A DNA stretch of 26,731 nt from Gammaproteobacteria bacterium (lineage in GTDB: Bacteria > Pseudomonadota > Gammaproteobacteria > Steroidobacterales > Steroidobacteraceae). Below, piece after piece: positions 1 to 7,588 of the stretch (position 1 is its first letter; the number at the start of each line of letters is the position of its first letter). The translations under genes were made by a program, and so were the position numbers. The notes beneath the pieces are model-generated. The model was not told where the DNA came from. It saw only the letters and a program-made list of their open reading frames with translations, and ran no database searches. The stretch spans positions 1 to 26,731 of the forward strand of contig JAFAVO010000052.1 in NCBI GenBank assembly GCA_019242385.1, written 5' to 3'.

Positions 1-1240
1 CGTGGTGCTGGTCATGCGCATGCTGGGCGAGCTGGCCTGCTCCATGCCCGGCGGAGGGTCCTTCTACGAATATGCGCGAGAGGCCTGGCGCGACCGCCCC
101 GGTGTGGGTCGGCTGGCAGGCTTTCTGACGGGCTGGATGTACTGGTACTTCTGGGTGATCGTGGTCGCCCTCGAAGCGGTCGCCGGGGCGAAGATCCTCG
201 GGATGTGGTGGCCAGTGCTCGCGCCGTGGGAGTACACGCTCGCACTCATGAGCCTGTTCACCGTCGTCAACCTCCTCTCGGTGGGCGCGTAAGGCTTAGA
301 AGAAAACTGGTTCGCTTCCATCAAGGTGGCCGCCATCGTCGCGTTCCTGTGCGCGGGCACGGTCTTCGCGCTCGGCGCCTGGCCGGGAGCTCACGGTGGC
401 ATCGCGGCGCTCACCGCGCATGGCGGCTTCATGCCCAATGGCATCGGGCCGGTACTCACCGGGGCAGTCGCCGCGACCGGCTTTTACTTCGGTGCGGAGA
501 TCGTGACCATTGCGGCGGCCGAATCGGTCGAGCCCGAGCGGGCGGTCGCGCAGGCTACCCAGTCGGTCATCTGGCGCGTGCTGGTCTTCTATATCGGCTC
601 GATCTTCCTGGTCGTGGCCATCGTCCCATGGAACGACCCGGTGCGCATGAGCCGGCCGTACGTGAGCGTGATGGAGGCGCTGCAGATTCCAGCGGCGACC
701 ACGGTGATGAGCGTGGTCGTGCTCACCGCGGTGCTCTCGGCGCTCAACTCCGGGCTGTTTGCTGCCTCGCGCATGCTCATGGCGCTGGCCCGGCGCGGCG
801 ACGCTCCGTCGGTCTTCTCCCGGCTCGATCGCCGCGGCGTGCCGGTCGCTGCGATCCTCGCCAGCACCGCCTTCGGTTATCTGACGGTCGTCATGAGCTA
901 CGTCTCACCGGACCGCGTGTTCGCATTCCTCGTCAACTCCTACGGTACCGTCGCGATTTTCGTCTACCTGCTGATCGCTTGCGCCGAGCTCAAACTGCGC
1001 CGGCGGCTCGAGCGTGAGGCGCCCTCACGGCTGCGGGTGCGCATGTGGGGCTACCCGTGGCTCACGCGCCTCACCATCGCCGGCATGCTCGCCATCGTCG
1101 CCGCGATGGGTGTGATCCGCGAGCAGCGCGTCGCGCTGCTCTTTGGCGTGGTGAGCGCCGCCGTGCTGCTCGGCGCTTTCGTGCTGCGCCGGCGTGCTTT
1201 GTTAAGATTCACGGTCCAGCGCGAAGGTGCACTGCGATGA
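1..1240 (+). pseudogene. Amino-acid permease (APC superfamily, GABA-permease-like), left-truncated and interrupted by an in-frame stop
   Basis: An inner-membrane amino-acid/polyamine/organocation transporter of the GabP/AAT kind. The frame is open from the first bases (VLVMRMLGELA, a core helix segment), so the true start lies outside the window. Hydrophobic helices continue to the TGA at 1238-1240. At 290-292 the frame meets TAA and then resumes in the same frame with ENWFASIKVAAI. Related permeases normally read Tyr-Gly-x-x-x-x-Trp-Phe here, so the stop replaces the Tyr codon with no length change. A TTA codon and an A-rich run beside it are unlike the surrounding GC-rich codons. The end overlaps the phnW start as ATGA, so it belongs to the phosphonate operon and could have imported 2-aminoethylphosphonate or an amino acid; that substrate is inferred. 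GTG 326 could restart translation but has no good ribosome site. A sequencing error is the main alternative. Confidence 0.8.
1203..1208 (+). promoter_or_regulatory. Possible internal -10 element for phnW
   Basis: TAAGAT inside an AT-rich octamer (TTAAGATT) stands out in the GC-rich 3' end of the permease. Transcription would start about 22 bases before the phnW ATG, and GAAGG at 1222-1226 could serve as ribosome site. No convincing -35 is visible, so this is weak. If real, it would free the phn genes from the interrupted permease. Confidence 0.22.
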
Positions 1241-2340
1241 GCTCCGAACCTTACCTGCTCACACCCGGTCCCCTCACCACCTCACTGCGCACGCGCCAGG
1301 CGATGCTGCGCGACTGGGGCTCCTGGGACGTCGACTTCAACACCATCACCGGCCGCATCCGTGAGCGCCTGCTGCAGATCGTCTCGGCCAGCGCCACGCA
1401 CGAATGCGTGCCGCTGCAGGGTAGCGGCACCTTCTCCGTGGAGGCCGCCATCGGCACACTGGTCCCGCGCAACGGCCACGTGCTCGTGCCGCAGAACGGT
1501 GCCTATTGTCAGCGCATCGCCCGGATCTGCCGGGTGCTGGGCCGCAGGCTGACGACGCTCGACTATGCGGAGAACACTCAGGTGCTGGCGAGCGATATCG
1601 AGCGCGCGCTTGCGGCGGATGCCTCGATCACGCACGTCGCGCTGGTGCACTGCGAGACCAGCACCGGCATCCTCAATCCGCTCGAGGAGATCGCGCAGGT
1701 CGTCGCGCGCCAGGGCCGCGGCCTGATCGTCGATGCCATGAGCTCCTTCGGCGCGCTCGAGATCGACGCGCGCCGAACCCCCTTCGATGCAGTGGTGGCC
1801 GCTTCGGGCAAATGCCTGGAGGGCCCGCCGGGCATGGGGTTCGTGATCGCGCGGCGCGCGCAGCTCGAGCGCAGCGAGGGCAACAGCCACTCGCTCGCGA
1901 TGGACCTGTATGACCAGTGGATGTACATGCAGAAGACCACGCAGTGGCGCTACACGCCGCCGACGCACGTGGTGGCCGCCTTCGATACGGCGATCGCGCA
2001 GTATCTCGAGGAAGGCGGACGCGAGGCGCGCCATGCACGCTACGCGCTCAACTGCCAGACGCTCATCGAGGGAATGGCGCGGCTCGGTCTGCGCAGTTTC
2101 CTGCCGGCGGCAATTCAGGCGCCCATCATCGTGACGTTCTACGCGCCGGACACACCGCGCTACGCGTTCAAGAGCTTCTACGAGGCGGTCAAGTCGCGCG
2201 GCTACATCCTTTACCCCGGCAAGCTGACCGCGGTGGAGACATTCCGCGTGGGCTGCATCGGGCAGCTCGGGGCGCGCGGCATCGCCGGCGCAGTCGAGGC
2301 CGTCGGCCAGGTGCTGGCGGAGATGCGCGCGGCCGCCTGA
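1237..2340 (+). CDS. phnW: 2-aminoethylphosphonate:pyruvate transaminase
   Basis: A PLP enzyme that converts 2-aminoethylphosphonate and pyruvate to phosphonoacetaldehyde and alanine in the cytoplasm. The 367-residue length matches the family. The start MSSEPYLLTPGPL is the classical class V aminotransferase N-terminus. The internal aldimine lysine is Lys192 in SGKCLEGPPG, and Asp166 in VDAMSSFG would pair with the PLP ring nitrogen. The motif QGSGTFSVEA near residue 61 is typical of PhnW and alanine-glyoxylate transaminases. ATG 1237 overlaps the permease stop. The frame is open further upstream to 1045, but that extension lies inside the permease and lacks homology. PhnA follows after 19 bases. 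Context with PhnA and PhnY makes the PhnW assignment firm. Confidence 0.95.
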   Translation: MSSEPYLLTPGPLTTSLRTRQAMLRDWGSWDVDFNTITGRIRERLLQIVSASATHECVPLQGSGTFSVEAAIGTLVPRNGHVLVPQNGAYCQRIARICRVLGRRLTTLDYAENTQVLASDIERALAADASITHVALVHCETSTGILNPLEEIAQVVARQGRGLIVDAMSSFGALEIDARRTPFDAVVAASGKCLEGPPGMGFVIARRAQLERSEGNSHSLAMDLYDQWMYMQKTTQWRYTPPTHVVAAFDTAIAQYLEEGGREARHARYALNCQTLIEGMARLGLRSFLPAAIQAPIIVTFYAPDTPRYAFKSFYEAVKSRGYILYPGKLTAVETFRVGCIGQLGARGIAGAVEAVGQVLAEMRAAA

Positions 2341-2359
2341 GACACGGAGTGACCTGCTG

Positions 2360-3577
2360 ATGCGTATCGAAGTCAACGACCGCAGCTATCGCTTGCCCGA
2401 GCGGCCCTGCGTGGTGGTGTGCGTGGACGGCTGCGAGCCGGACTACATTGCGCAGGCGGTGGCGGGCGGACACATGCCGTGGATGAAGCAGGTGCTGGCG
2501 CGCGGCGCCGCGGTCATCGCCGATTGCGTCATGCCGAGCTTCACCAATCCGAACAATCTCTCGATCGTCACCGGCGCGCCTCCCGCCGTGCACGGCATCT
2601 GCGGCAACTTCCTCTACGACCCCGAGAGCGGCGTTGAGGTGATGATGAATGATCCCAAGTGGCTGCGCGCCCCGACCCTGCTCGCCGCGCTCGCCGACGC
2701 CGGCTGCAAGGTGGCCGTCATCACCGCGAAGGACAAGCTGCGTAAGCTCCTCGGCGACCGCCTGCGGGGCGTGTGCTTCTCGGCCGAGAAGGCCGACCAG
2801 GCGACCCTCGCAGAGCATGGGATCGAGGCGGTGTGCGATCTGGTCGGCATGCCGGTGCCGAGCGTTTACAGCGCGGAGCTCTCGGAGTTCGTGTTTGCCG
2901 CCGGTGTGAAGCTGATGCGCGCACGCCGGCCCGATGTCATGTACCTCTCCACCACCGACTACGTGCAGCACAAACACGCGCCGGGATCGGCGGAGGCGAA
3001 TGCTTTCTACCGCATGATGGATCGCTATTTCGCGCGCCTGGATGAAGCCGGCTGCGCGATTGCGATCACCGCCGATCACGGCATGAATGCCAAGACGCGC
3101 CTGGACGCGAGCCCCAACGTGATCTACCTGCAGGACGTGCTCGATGGCTGGCTCGGCGCAGCGCGCGCGCGGGTAATCCTGCCGATCACCGACCCCTACG
3201 TCGTGCACCATGGGGCGCTCGGCTCCTATGCCACCGTCTACCTGCCGCCCGAGGTCGCCATCGGCGAGCTGGCGGCGCGCATCGCCGCGCTCCGCGGTAT
3301 CGAGCTGGTGCTCACCCGCGCCGAAGCGGCGCGTGAGTTCGAGTTGGCCGCCGATCGCATCGGAGATCTGGTGGTCGTCGCGGAGCGCGCGGTGGTCATC
3401 GGTGGCGCGGCGGCCAAGCACGATCTCTCGGGTCTGGATGCGCCGCTGCGCTCGCACGGTGGGCTCTCGGAGCAACCCGTGCCGCTCATCATGAACCGCC
3501 CGATCGCGCGTCTCGATCCCGCCCGCCGCTGGCGCAACTTCGACGCGTTCGACTGGGTGTTGAACCATGCCGACTAG
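2360..3577 (+). CDS. phnA: Phosphonoacetate hydrolase
   Basis: A zinc-dependent alkaline-phosphatase-superfamily enzyme that cleaves the C-P bond of phosphonoacetate to acetate and phosphate. The protein has 405 residues, the usual length. Asp23 in VCVDGCEP is a metal ligand. Thr62 in SFTNPNN is the expected nucleophile. STTDYVQHKHAPG (near residue 198), TADHGMNAK (near 239) and SHGGLSEQ (near 367) supply the other Asp and His metal ligands. The gene lies directly after phnW, and its end overlaps the phnY start by 11 bases, which suggests translational coupling. It should not be confused with the unrelated E. coli protein also called PhnA. Confidence 0.94.
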   Translation: MRIEVNDRSYRLPERPCVVVCVDGCEPDYIAQAVAGGHMPWMKQVLARGAAVIADCVMPSFTNPNNLSIVTGAPPAVHGICGNFLYDPESGVEVMMNDPKWLRAPTLLAALADAGCKVAVITAKDKLRKLLGDRLRGVCFSAEKADQATLAEHGIEAVCDLVGMPVPSVYSAELSEFVFAAGVKLMRARRPDVMYLSTTDYVQHKHAPGSAEANAFYRMMDRYFARLDEAGCAIAITADHGMNAKTRLDASPNVIYLQDVLDGWLGAARARVILPITDPYVVHHGALGSYATVYLPPEVAIGELAARIAALRGIELVLTRAEAAREFELAADRIGDLVVVAERAVVIGGAAAKHDLSGLDAPLRSHGGLSEQPVPLIMNRPIARLDPARRWRNFDAFDWVLNHAD

Positions 3578-5045
3578 CACGGCCACCCGCAACGGCGCCG
3601 AGCCCGCGCGCGCGGCGACCGTGCGGCGTGAGGGCCTGCGCATCGCCGGGACTCGGGTCGACACGGAGCACACGAGCGAGGTCTTCAATCCGTACACGGG
3701 CGAGCTCGTCGGCACCGTCGGCTGCGCTTCGGTGGCGGATGTCCGCCGCGCGATCGCTGCTGCAAAGGCCTATCGACCGAAGCTGACCCGCTATGAGCGC
3801 TACCGCATCTGCTATCGCACCGCCGAAGCGCTGCGTGCCCGCACGGAGGAGATCGCCAACCTCATCACCGCCGAGAGCGGCCTGTGCAAGAAGGACTCGA
3901 CCTACGAGGTCGGCCGGGCCTGCGATGTATTCCTGTTCGCGGGCAACGCCGCACTGCAGGACGATGGGCAGGTCTTCTCCTGTGACCTCACCGCCCACGG
4001 CAAGCGGCGCAAGGTGTACACCCTGCGCGAGCCGCTGCTCGGGGTGATCTGCGCCATCACCCCCTTCAACCATCCGCTCAATCAGGTCGCGCACAAGGTC
4101 GCGCCCAGCATCGCCAGCAACAACCGTATGGTGCTCAAGCCATCCGAGAAGACTCCCTTGAGTGCGCTGTTGCTCGCGGATGTGCTCTACGAGGCGGGAC
4201 TGCCGCCGGAGATGTTCAGCGTGCTCACCGGTGAGCCGCGCGAGATCGCCGATGAGCTGCTGACCCACCCGGATGTGGATCTGATCACCTTCACCGGCGG
4301 GGTCGCGGTCGGCAAGTACATTGCCGCCAAGGCGGTCTACAAGCGTCAGGTGCTCGAGCTCGGCGGCAACGACCCGATCATCGTCATGGAGGATGCGGAC
4401 CTCGAGGAGGCCGCTACGCTCGCCGCGCTCGGCTCGTACAAGAACTCGGGGCAGCGCTGCACAGCCATCAAGCGGATGCTGGTGCACGAGGCGGTCGCGG
4501 AGCGCTTCACCGGGCTGCTGCTCGAGAAGAGCCGCGCCGTCAGCTACGGCGATCCCATGGATCCGAAGATGGATATGGGCACGGTGATCGATGAGCCGGC
4601 GGCGCGCAGCTTCGAAGCGCGCGTGAACGAGGCGGTGGAGCAGGGGGCACGGCTGCTCTACGGCAACATCCGTGCGGGCGCGCTCTACTCCCCGACCGTG
4701 CTCGATCGGGTGCGGCCGGAGATGACACTGGTGAAGCAGGAGACCTTCGGACCGGTGTCCCCGGTCATGACCTTCCGCGACATCGATGAGGCGATCCGGA
4801 TCTCGAACTCCACCGCCTACGGCCTCTCCTCTGCCGTGTGCACCAATCGCCTCGACTACATCACGCGCTTCGTCTCGGAGCTCAATGTCGGCAGCGTCAA
4901 CGTGCGCGAGGTGCCCGGCTATCGCCTGGAGCTCACTCCCTTCGGCGGCATCAAGGACTCGGGCCTCGGGTACAAGGAGGGCGTGCAGGAGGCGATCAAG
5001 AGCTTCACCAACACCAAGACCTACTCGCTGCCGTGGCCAGCGTAG
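3567..5045 (+). CDS. phnY: Phosphonoacetaldehyde dehydrogenase (aldehyde dehydrogenase superfamily)
   Basis: An NAD(P)-dependent dehydrogenase that oxidises phosphonoacetaldehyde to phosphonoacetate, linking PhnW to PhnA. It has 492 residues and the normal aldehyde dehydrogenase layout: NAD-binding fold with ITPFNHPLNQVAHK near residue 167, general base Glu264 in LELGGNDP, and nucleophile Cys298 in NSGQRCTA. The final part ELTPFGGIKDSGLGYKEG is the family's C-terminal signature. Sequence alone would allow a glyceraldehyde- or succinate-semialdehyde dehydrogenase, but its position directly after phnW-phnA supports PhnY. ATG 3567 overlaps phnA, and no separate ribosome site is obvious, so coupling is likely. 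Confidence 0.92.
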   Translation: MPTSTATRNGAEPARAATVRREGLRIAGTRVDTEHTSEVFNPYTGELVGTVGCASVADVRRAIAAAKAYRPKLTRYERYRICYRTAEALRARTEEIANLITAESGLCKKDSTYEVGRACDVFLFAGNAALQDDGQVFSCDLTAHGKRRKVYTLREPLLGVICAITPFNHPLNQVAHKVAPSIASNNRMVLKPSEKTPLSALLLADVLYEAGLPPEMFSVLTGEPREIADELLTHPDVDLITFTGGVAVGKYIAAKAVYKRQVLELGGNDPIIVMEDADLEEAATLAALGSYKNSGQRCTAIKRMLVHEAVAERFTGLLLEKSRAVSYGDPMDPKMDMGTVIDEPAARSFEARVNEAVEQGARLLYGNIRAGALYSPTVLDRVRPEMTLVKQETFGPVSPVMTFRDIDEAIRISNSTAYGLSSAVCTNRLDYITRFVSELNVGSVNVREVPGYRLELTPFGGIKDSGLGYKEGVQEAIKSFTNTKTYSLPWPA

Positions 5046-6394
5046 CTGCGCCCGCAGCGATCGGCGCGTCGGCGCCGAGCCTGCGGTCGCTGCGCATCGC
5101 GCAGTGCCGCACGCTGCTGCTGCTGTTCCTCGGCTACGCTTCCTGTTACTTCTGCCGCTCGAACCTTTCGGTGGCCACTCCGCTCCTGATCGAGGACCTG
5201 GGGCGGCGCGGCATCAGCCATGCCGATGCCATCGTCAGCATGGGCTCGATGGCCTCCTGGGGCGTCTTCGCCTACGCGCTCGGCAAATGGTTCCTCACCA
5301 GCCTCGGCGATTACTGGGGCGGCAAGCGCAATCTGCTCGTGGCGACCGGGGGTGCGACGGCATTCACGCTGCTCTTCGCCGCGAGCTCCACGCTGCCGAT
5401 GCTGACCCTCGCCTGGGTGTGCAACCGCCTCACCCAGTCGATCGGCTGGTCGGGGCTCGTCAAGGTCTCATCGAAGTGGTTCAACTATTCCCGCTATGGC
5501 ACGGTGATTGCCGTCCTCACCTGCAGCTACTTCATCGGCGATGCGGCGGCGCGCCAGAGCATGGGCCTGCTACTGCAACATGGTCTCAGCTGGCGCGGCC
5601 TGTTCCTGTTCGGGGCAGGGGTCGCCGGCTGCATGTTTCTCGCCAACCTGCTTTTCCTGCGCGAATCGCGCGTCGAGGAAGGCCATGCGGAAACCGAGGC
5701 CAACCCGCGCAACGTGTTCGCGGGTAGCGGCGCGGCGCCCACCACCTATCTCGCTCTGGTGCTGCCGTTGCTGCGCAGCCGCGCCTTCCTCATGGTGTGC
5801 CTGCTCGGCTTCGCCGCCACCACCGTGCGCGAGACCTTCTACACGTGGAACCCGGTGTATCTCCACGAGTTCCTCGGCTACAGCGTCGGTGACGCCGCGA
5901 TCCTCTCGGCCATCTTCCCCGCCGCGGGCGCCGTGTCCTCCCTGACTGCAGGTTGGGTCAGCGACCGGCTCGGGGCGAACTGCCGCGCGCTCCTGCTGTG
6001 CCTCGGTCTCGCCGCTACCGCTCTTGCGCTCCTGATACTGATGGCGCTGCGGCCCGGTTCCGCGGGCGTGGTGCTGCCGGTCGTGATGATCGCCATCGTA
6101 GCGTTCGCGCTGCTCGGCCCCTACGCCTTCCTGCCCGGCGCCTTTGCCCTCGACTTCGGCGGCAAGAAGGCGGGTGCGGTGGCCTCGGGCCTGGTCGATG
6201 GTACCGGCTACCTTGGGGGAGTCCTCGCCGGCACGGTGATGGCGAGACTCTCGGTAGCGTTCGGCTGGGCCGGGGTCTTCGTCACGCTGGCAGCCATCAG
6301 CGCCCTGGCCGCACTCGGTGCCTTCTACCTCTGGCGGCTGAATGCACGCCCCTCGCCGCCGGCGGCCTCGCTCAGTGCGGGCTCAGCACGTTGA
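5033..6394 (+). CDS. MFS transporter, GlpT/organophosphate:phosphate antiporter-like (probable phosphonate transporter)
   Basis: A 453-residue inner-membrane protein with about 12 hydrophobic helices, the same size as GlpT. LLLLFLGYASCYFCRSNLSVATP begins helix 1, and the Arg in CRSN is typical of the organophosphate:phosphate antiporter family. SKWFNYSRYGTVIAV (near residue 140) matches the conserved WF-x4-RG-type loop, and GDYWGGKRN (near 92) is the MFS helix 2-3 loop. GTG 5033 overlaps the phnY stop by 13 bases. It lacks a good ribosome site, so translation is probably coupled. Being last in the operon, it is the likely intact importer of a phosphonate or pathway intermediate. Substrate is inferred from context. 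Confidence 0.85.
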   Translation: MASVAAPAAIGASAPSLRSLRIAQCRTLLLLFLGYASCYFCRSNLSVATPLLIEDLGRRGISHADAIVSMGSMASWGVFAYALGKWFLTSLGDYWGGKRNLLVATGGATAFTLLFAASSTLPMLTLAWVCNRLTQSIGWSGLVKVSSKWFNYSRYGTVIAVLTCSYFIGDAAARQSMGLLLQHGLSWRGLFLFGAGVAGCMFLANLLFLRESRVEEGHAETEANPRNVFAGSGAAPTTYLALVLPLLRSRAFLMVCLLGFAATTVRETFYTWNPVYLHEFLGYSVGDAAILSAIFPAAGAVSSLTAGWVSDRLGANCRALLLCLGLAATALALLILMALRPGSAGVVLPVVMIAIVAFALLGPYAFLPGAFALDFGGKKAGAVASGLVDGTGYLGGVLAGTVMARLSVAFGWAGVFVTLAAISALAALGAFYLWRLNARPSPPAASLSAGSAR

Positions 6395-6399
6395 GCGAC

Positions 6400-7188
6400 T
6401 CACCCCGCGCTCAGCACCTCGACCGATTCGCGCCACAGCTCCTCGGTGGCGGCGGCGATGACGCGTCCATCGGATGATAAATCGAGCGCAGCACCGTGCC
6501 AGTCGGTGATTCTGCCGCCGGCGCCTTCGATGACGGGAATGAGCGCCATGAAATCATGGGGTTTGAGCTTCGCCTCCACGACGAGGTCACAGTGGCCGCT
6601 CGCCAGCATCCCGAAGAGATAGCAGTCGCCGCCGAAGCGGCGCAGGGCGCAGCGGGCGCCGAGTGCCTCGAAGCGCGTGCGCTCGGCGCCCTCGAAAGTC
6701 TCCGCGGTAGTGGTGTAGAGAATGGCCCGCGCGAGGTCGCGGCATCGGCTCGTTTGCGCGGGCACGCCATTGAAAAGCGTGCGGCGCCCCTCGACCCCGA
6801 CCCAGCGCTCCTCGAGCGCCGGCGCCTCGATCACTCCCAGCACCGCGCGCGACCCCTCGGCGAGCGCGATCAGGGACCCAAAGAGCGGATAACCGCTGAT
6901 GAAGCTCTTCGTGCCATCGATGGGGTCGAGCACCCAGGTGAGCTCGCCGCTGCCCTCGGAGGGGTATTCCTCGCCCCGGATCGCGTGGCTGGGGAAGGCC
7001 GCGCGGATCAGGGCGCGCATCTGCTCCTCGATGCCACGGTCGGCCAGGGTGACCGGGGTGCCATCGGCCTTGCGAGCCACCTCGACGCTCATGCGGAAGT
7101 AGCGCCGGGCGATGCGGCGCGCCACGTCCGCGAGCTGCTCGGCGAGTGCGAGCGCTGCGGGGCAGTCCGGATGCTCGCTGAAACTCAT
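6400..7188 (-). CDS. hisN: Inositol-monophosphatase-family phosphatase, histidinol-phosphatase (HisN)-like
   Basis: A Mg-dependent phosphomonoesterase of 262 residues. Glu73 in RGEEYP, Asp88 and Asp91 in WVLDPIDGTKSF are metal ligands; Lys94 in place of the usual Arg/Asn after DGT, with SFISGYPLFGSLIAL, is typical of the HisN type. The third Asp lies in LKPHDFMALIPVIEGAGG. The likely reaction is L-histidinol phosphate to histidinol; inositol phosphate or another small phosphate remains possible because no other his genes are nearby. It converges on the phosphonate operon with a 5-base gap. Upstream, TAGGAT lies six bases before the ATG and can be read as a ribosome site (AGGA) or as a -10 box of a leaderless gene. 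Confidence 0.85.
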   Translation of the reverse strand: MSFSEHPDCPAALALAEQLADVARRIARRYFRMSVEVARKADGTPVTLADRGIEEQMRALIRAAFPSHAIRGEEYPSEGSGELTWVLDPIDGTKSFISGYPLFGSLIALAEGSRAVLGVIEAPALEERWVGVEGRRTLFNGVPAQTSRCRDLARAILYTTTAETFEGAERTRFEALGARCALRRFGGDCYLFGMLASGHCDLVVEAKLKPHDFMALIPVIEGAGGRITDWHGAALDLSSDGRVIAAATEELWRESVEVLSAG

Positions 7189-7194
7189 CGGCTG

Positions 7195-7200
7195 ATCCTA
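7195..7200 (-). promoter_or_regulatory. TAGGAT box six bases upstream of the hisN-like ATG (-10 or ribosome site)
   Basis: On the minus strand TAGGAT is followed by CAGCCG and then ATG. As a -10 hexamer it would put the transcript start on the start codon. As a Shine-Dalgarno site, AGGA has ideal seven-base spacing. The two readings cannot be separated from sequence alone. Confidence 0.3.
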
Positions 7201-7242
7201 GCACCGCTGCACCGGACGACAGGGAAGGCGCGAGCAAGCCTC

Positions 7243-7257
7243 GCGGAAAATTTCCGC
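7243..7257. promoter_or_regulatory. 15-bp palindrome, candidate operator
   Basis: GCGGAAA-A-TTTCCGC has two perfect 7-base arms around one central base. It lies about 55 bases upstream of the hisN-like start and about 115 bases before the putative receptor promoter. The A/T core with GC flanks is typical of a dimeric repressor site. The cognate regulator is unknown. Confidence 0.35.
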
Positions 7258-7373
7258 CTGGTCTACCATCGGGCGGTCGCGAGGGGGAGCCGGGTCGAAA
7301 CCCGGCGGGCTCGGGTTCCGGGATCAACGAACGCGCGGCGCGCGGCGACGGTGCTGCGCAAGCAGTCACATAC

Positions 7374-7402
7374 TTGTAACAATCGATCCGCACTCTTGAA
7401 AT
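7374..7402 (+). promoter_or_regulatory. Possible sigma-70 promoter of the TonB-dependent receptor
   Basis: TTGTAA (7374-7379) and TGAAAT (7397-7402) are separated by 17 bases in the least GC-rich part of the gap. Each matches consensus at four of six positions. The predicted leader would be about 180 bases long and contain the hairpins at 7414-7444 and 7528-7556. Confidence 0.35.
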
Positions 7403-7413
7403 AGTGGTGTCTA

Positions 7414-7444
7414 CGAGGAAAGCCCGCGCTGAAGCGGGCTCTCG
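7414..7444 (+). other. Leader hairpin with GAA bulge
   Basis: Outer stem CGAG/CTCG, a GAA bulge on the 5' side, inner 7-bp stem AGCCCGC/GCGGGCT and loop GCTGAA. No T-run follows, so it is not an ordinary intrinsic terminator. It lies just after the predicted transcript start of the receptor. Confidence 0.4.
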
Positions 7445-7527
7445 AGGCGCAACCGGCGCACTGCGACTGGTTGGGCACTTCGAGTGGGGCGCAATGGGAG
7501 ATTTTTGAGACGGGGCTTTGATGCGGC

Positions 7528-7556
7528 ACCGCGGGCAGGCCGTTGTGCCCGGCGGT
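7528..7556 (+). other. Ten-base-pair leader hairpin upstream of the receptor ribosome site
   Basis: ACCG-CGGGCA pairs with TGCCCG-G-CGGT (one bulged G) around an 8-base loop. It ends about 20 bases before the GGGGAGGAG ribosome site, where it could influence translation. Confidence 0.35.
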
Positions 7557-7588
7557 TCTTGTTCAAAACGACAACAGGGGAGGAGTCC

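Larger units (their letters stand above)
7189..7588. other. Divergent intergenic region with palindrome and structured leader of the TonB receptor
   Basis: This 400-base gap separates the leftward phosphatase from the rightward receptor. It contains a 15-bp palindrome (7243-7257), a 7-bp GC hairpin with loop CGAA (7289-7306), a possible promoter (7374-7402), a bulged hairpin (7414-7444), a CACT/AGTG mini-hairpin (7476-7486) and a 10-bp bulged hairpin (7528-7556). The receptor ribosome site follows. Bases 7360-7402 are clearly less GC-rich than their surroundings. No gene is convincing here. I could not match the leader to a riboswitch family that I know. Confidence 0.55.

Noticed and set aside
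2189..3715. A 508-codon antisense frame over phnA
   Set aside because: Shadow of phnA codon bias; no start signal or motif.
7414..7440. GAGGAAAG followed by a GC stem, reminiscent of RNase P RNA
   Set aside because: Only the eight-base match is present. The other conserved RNase P RNA segments are missing.
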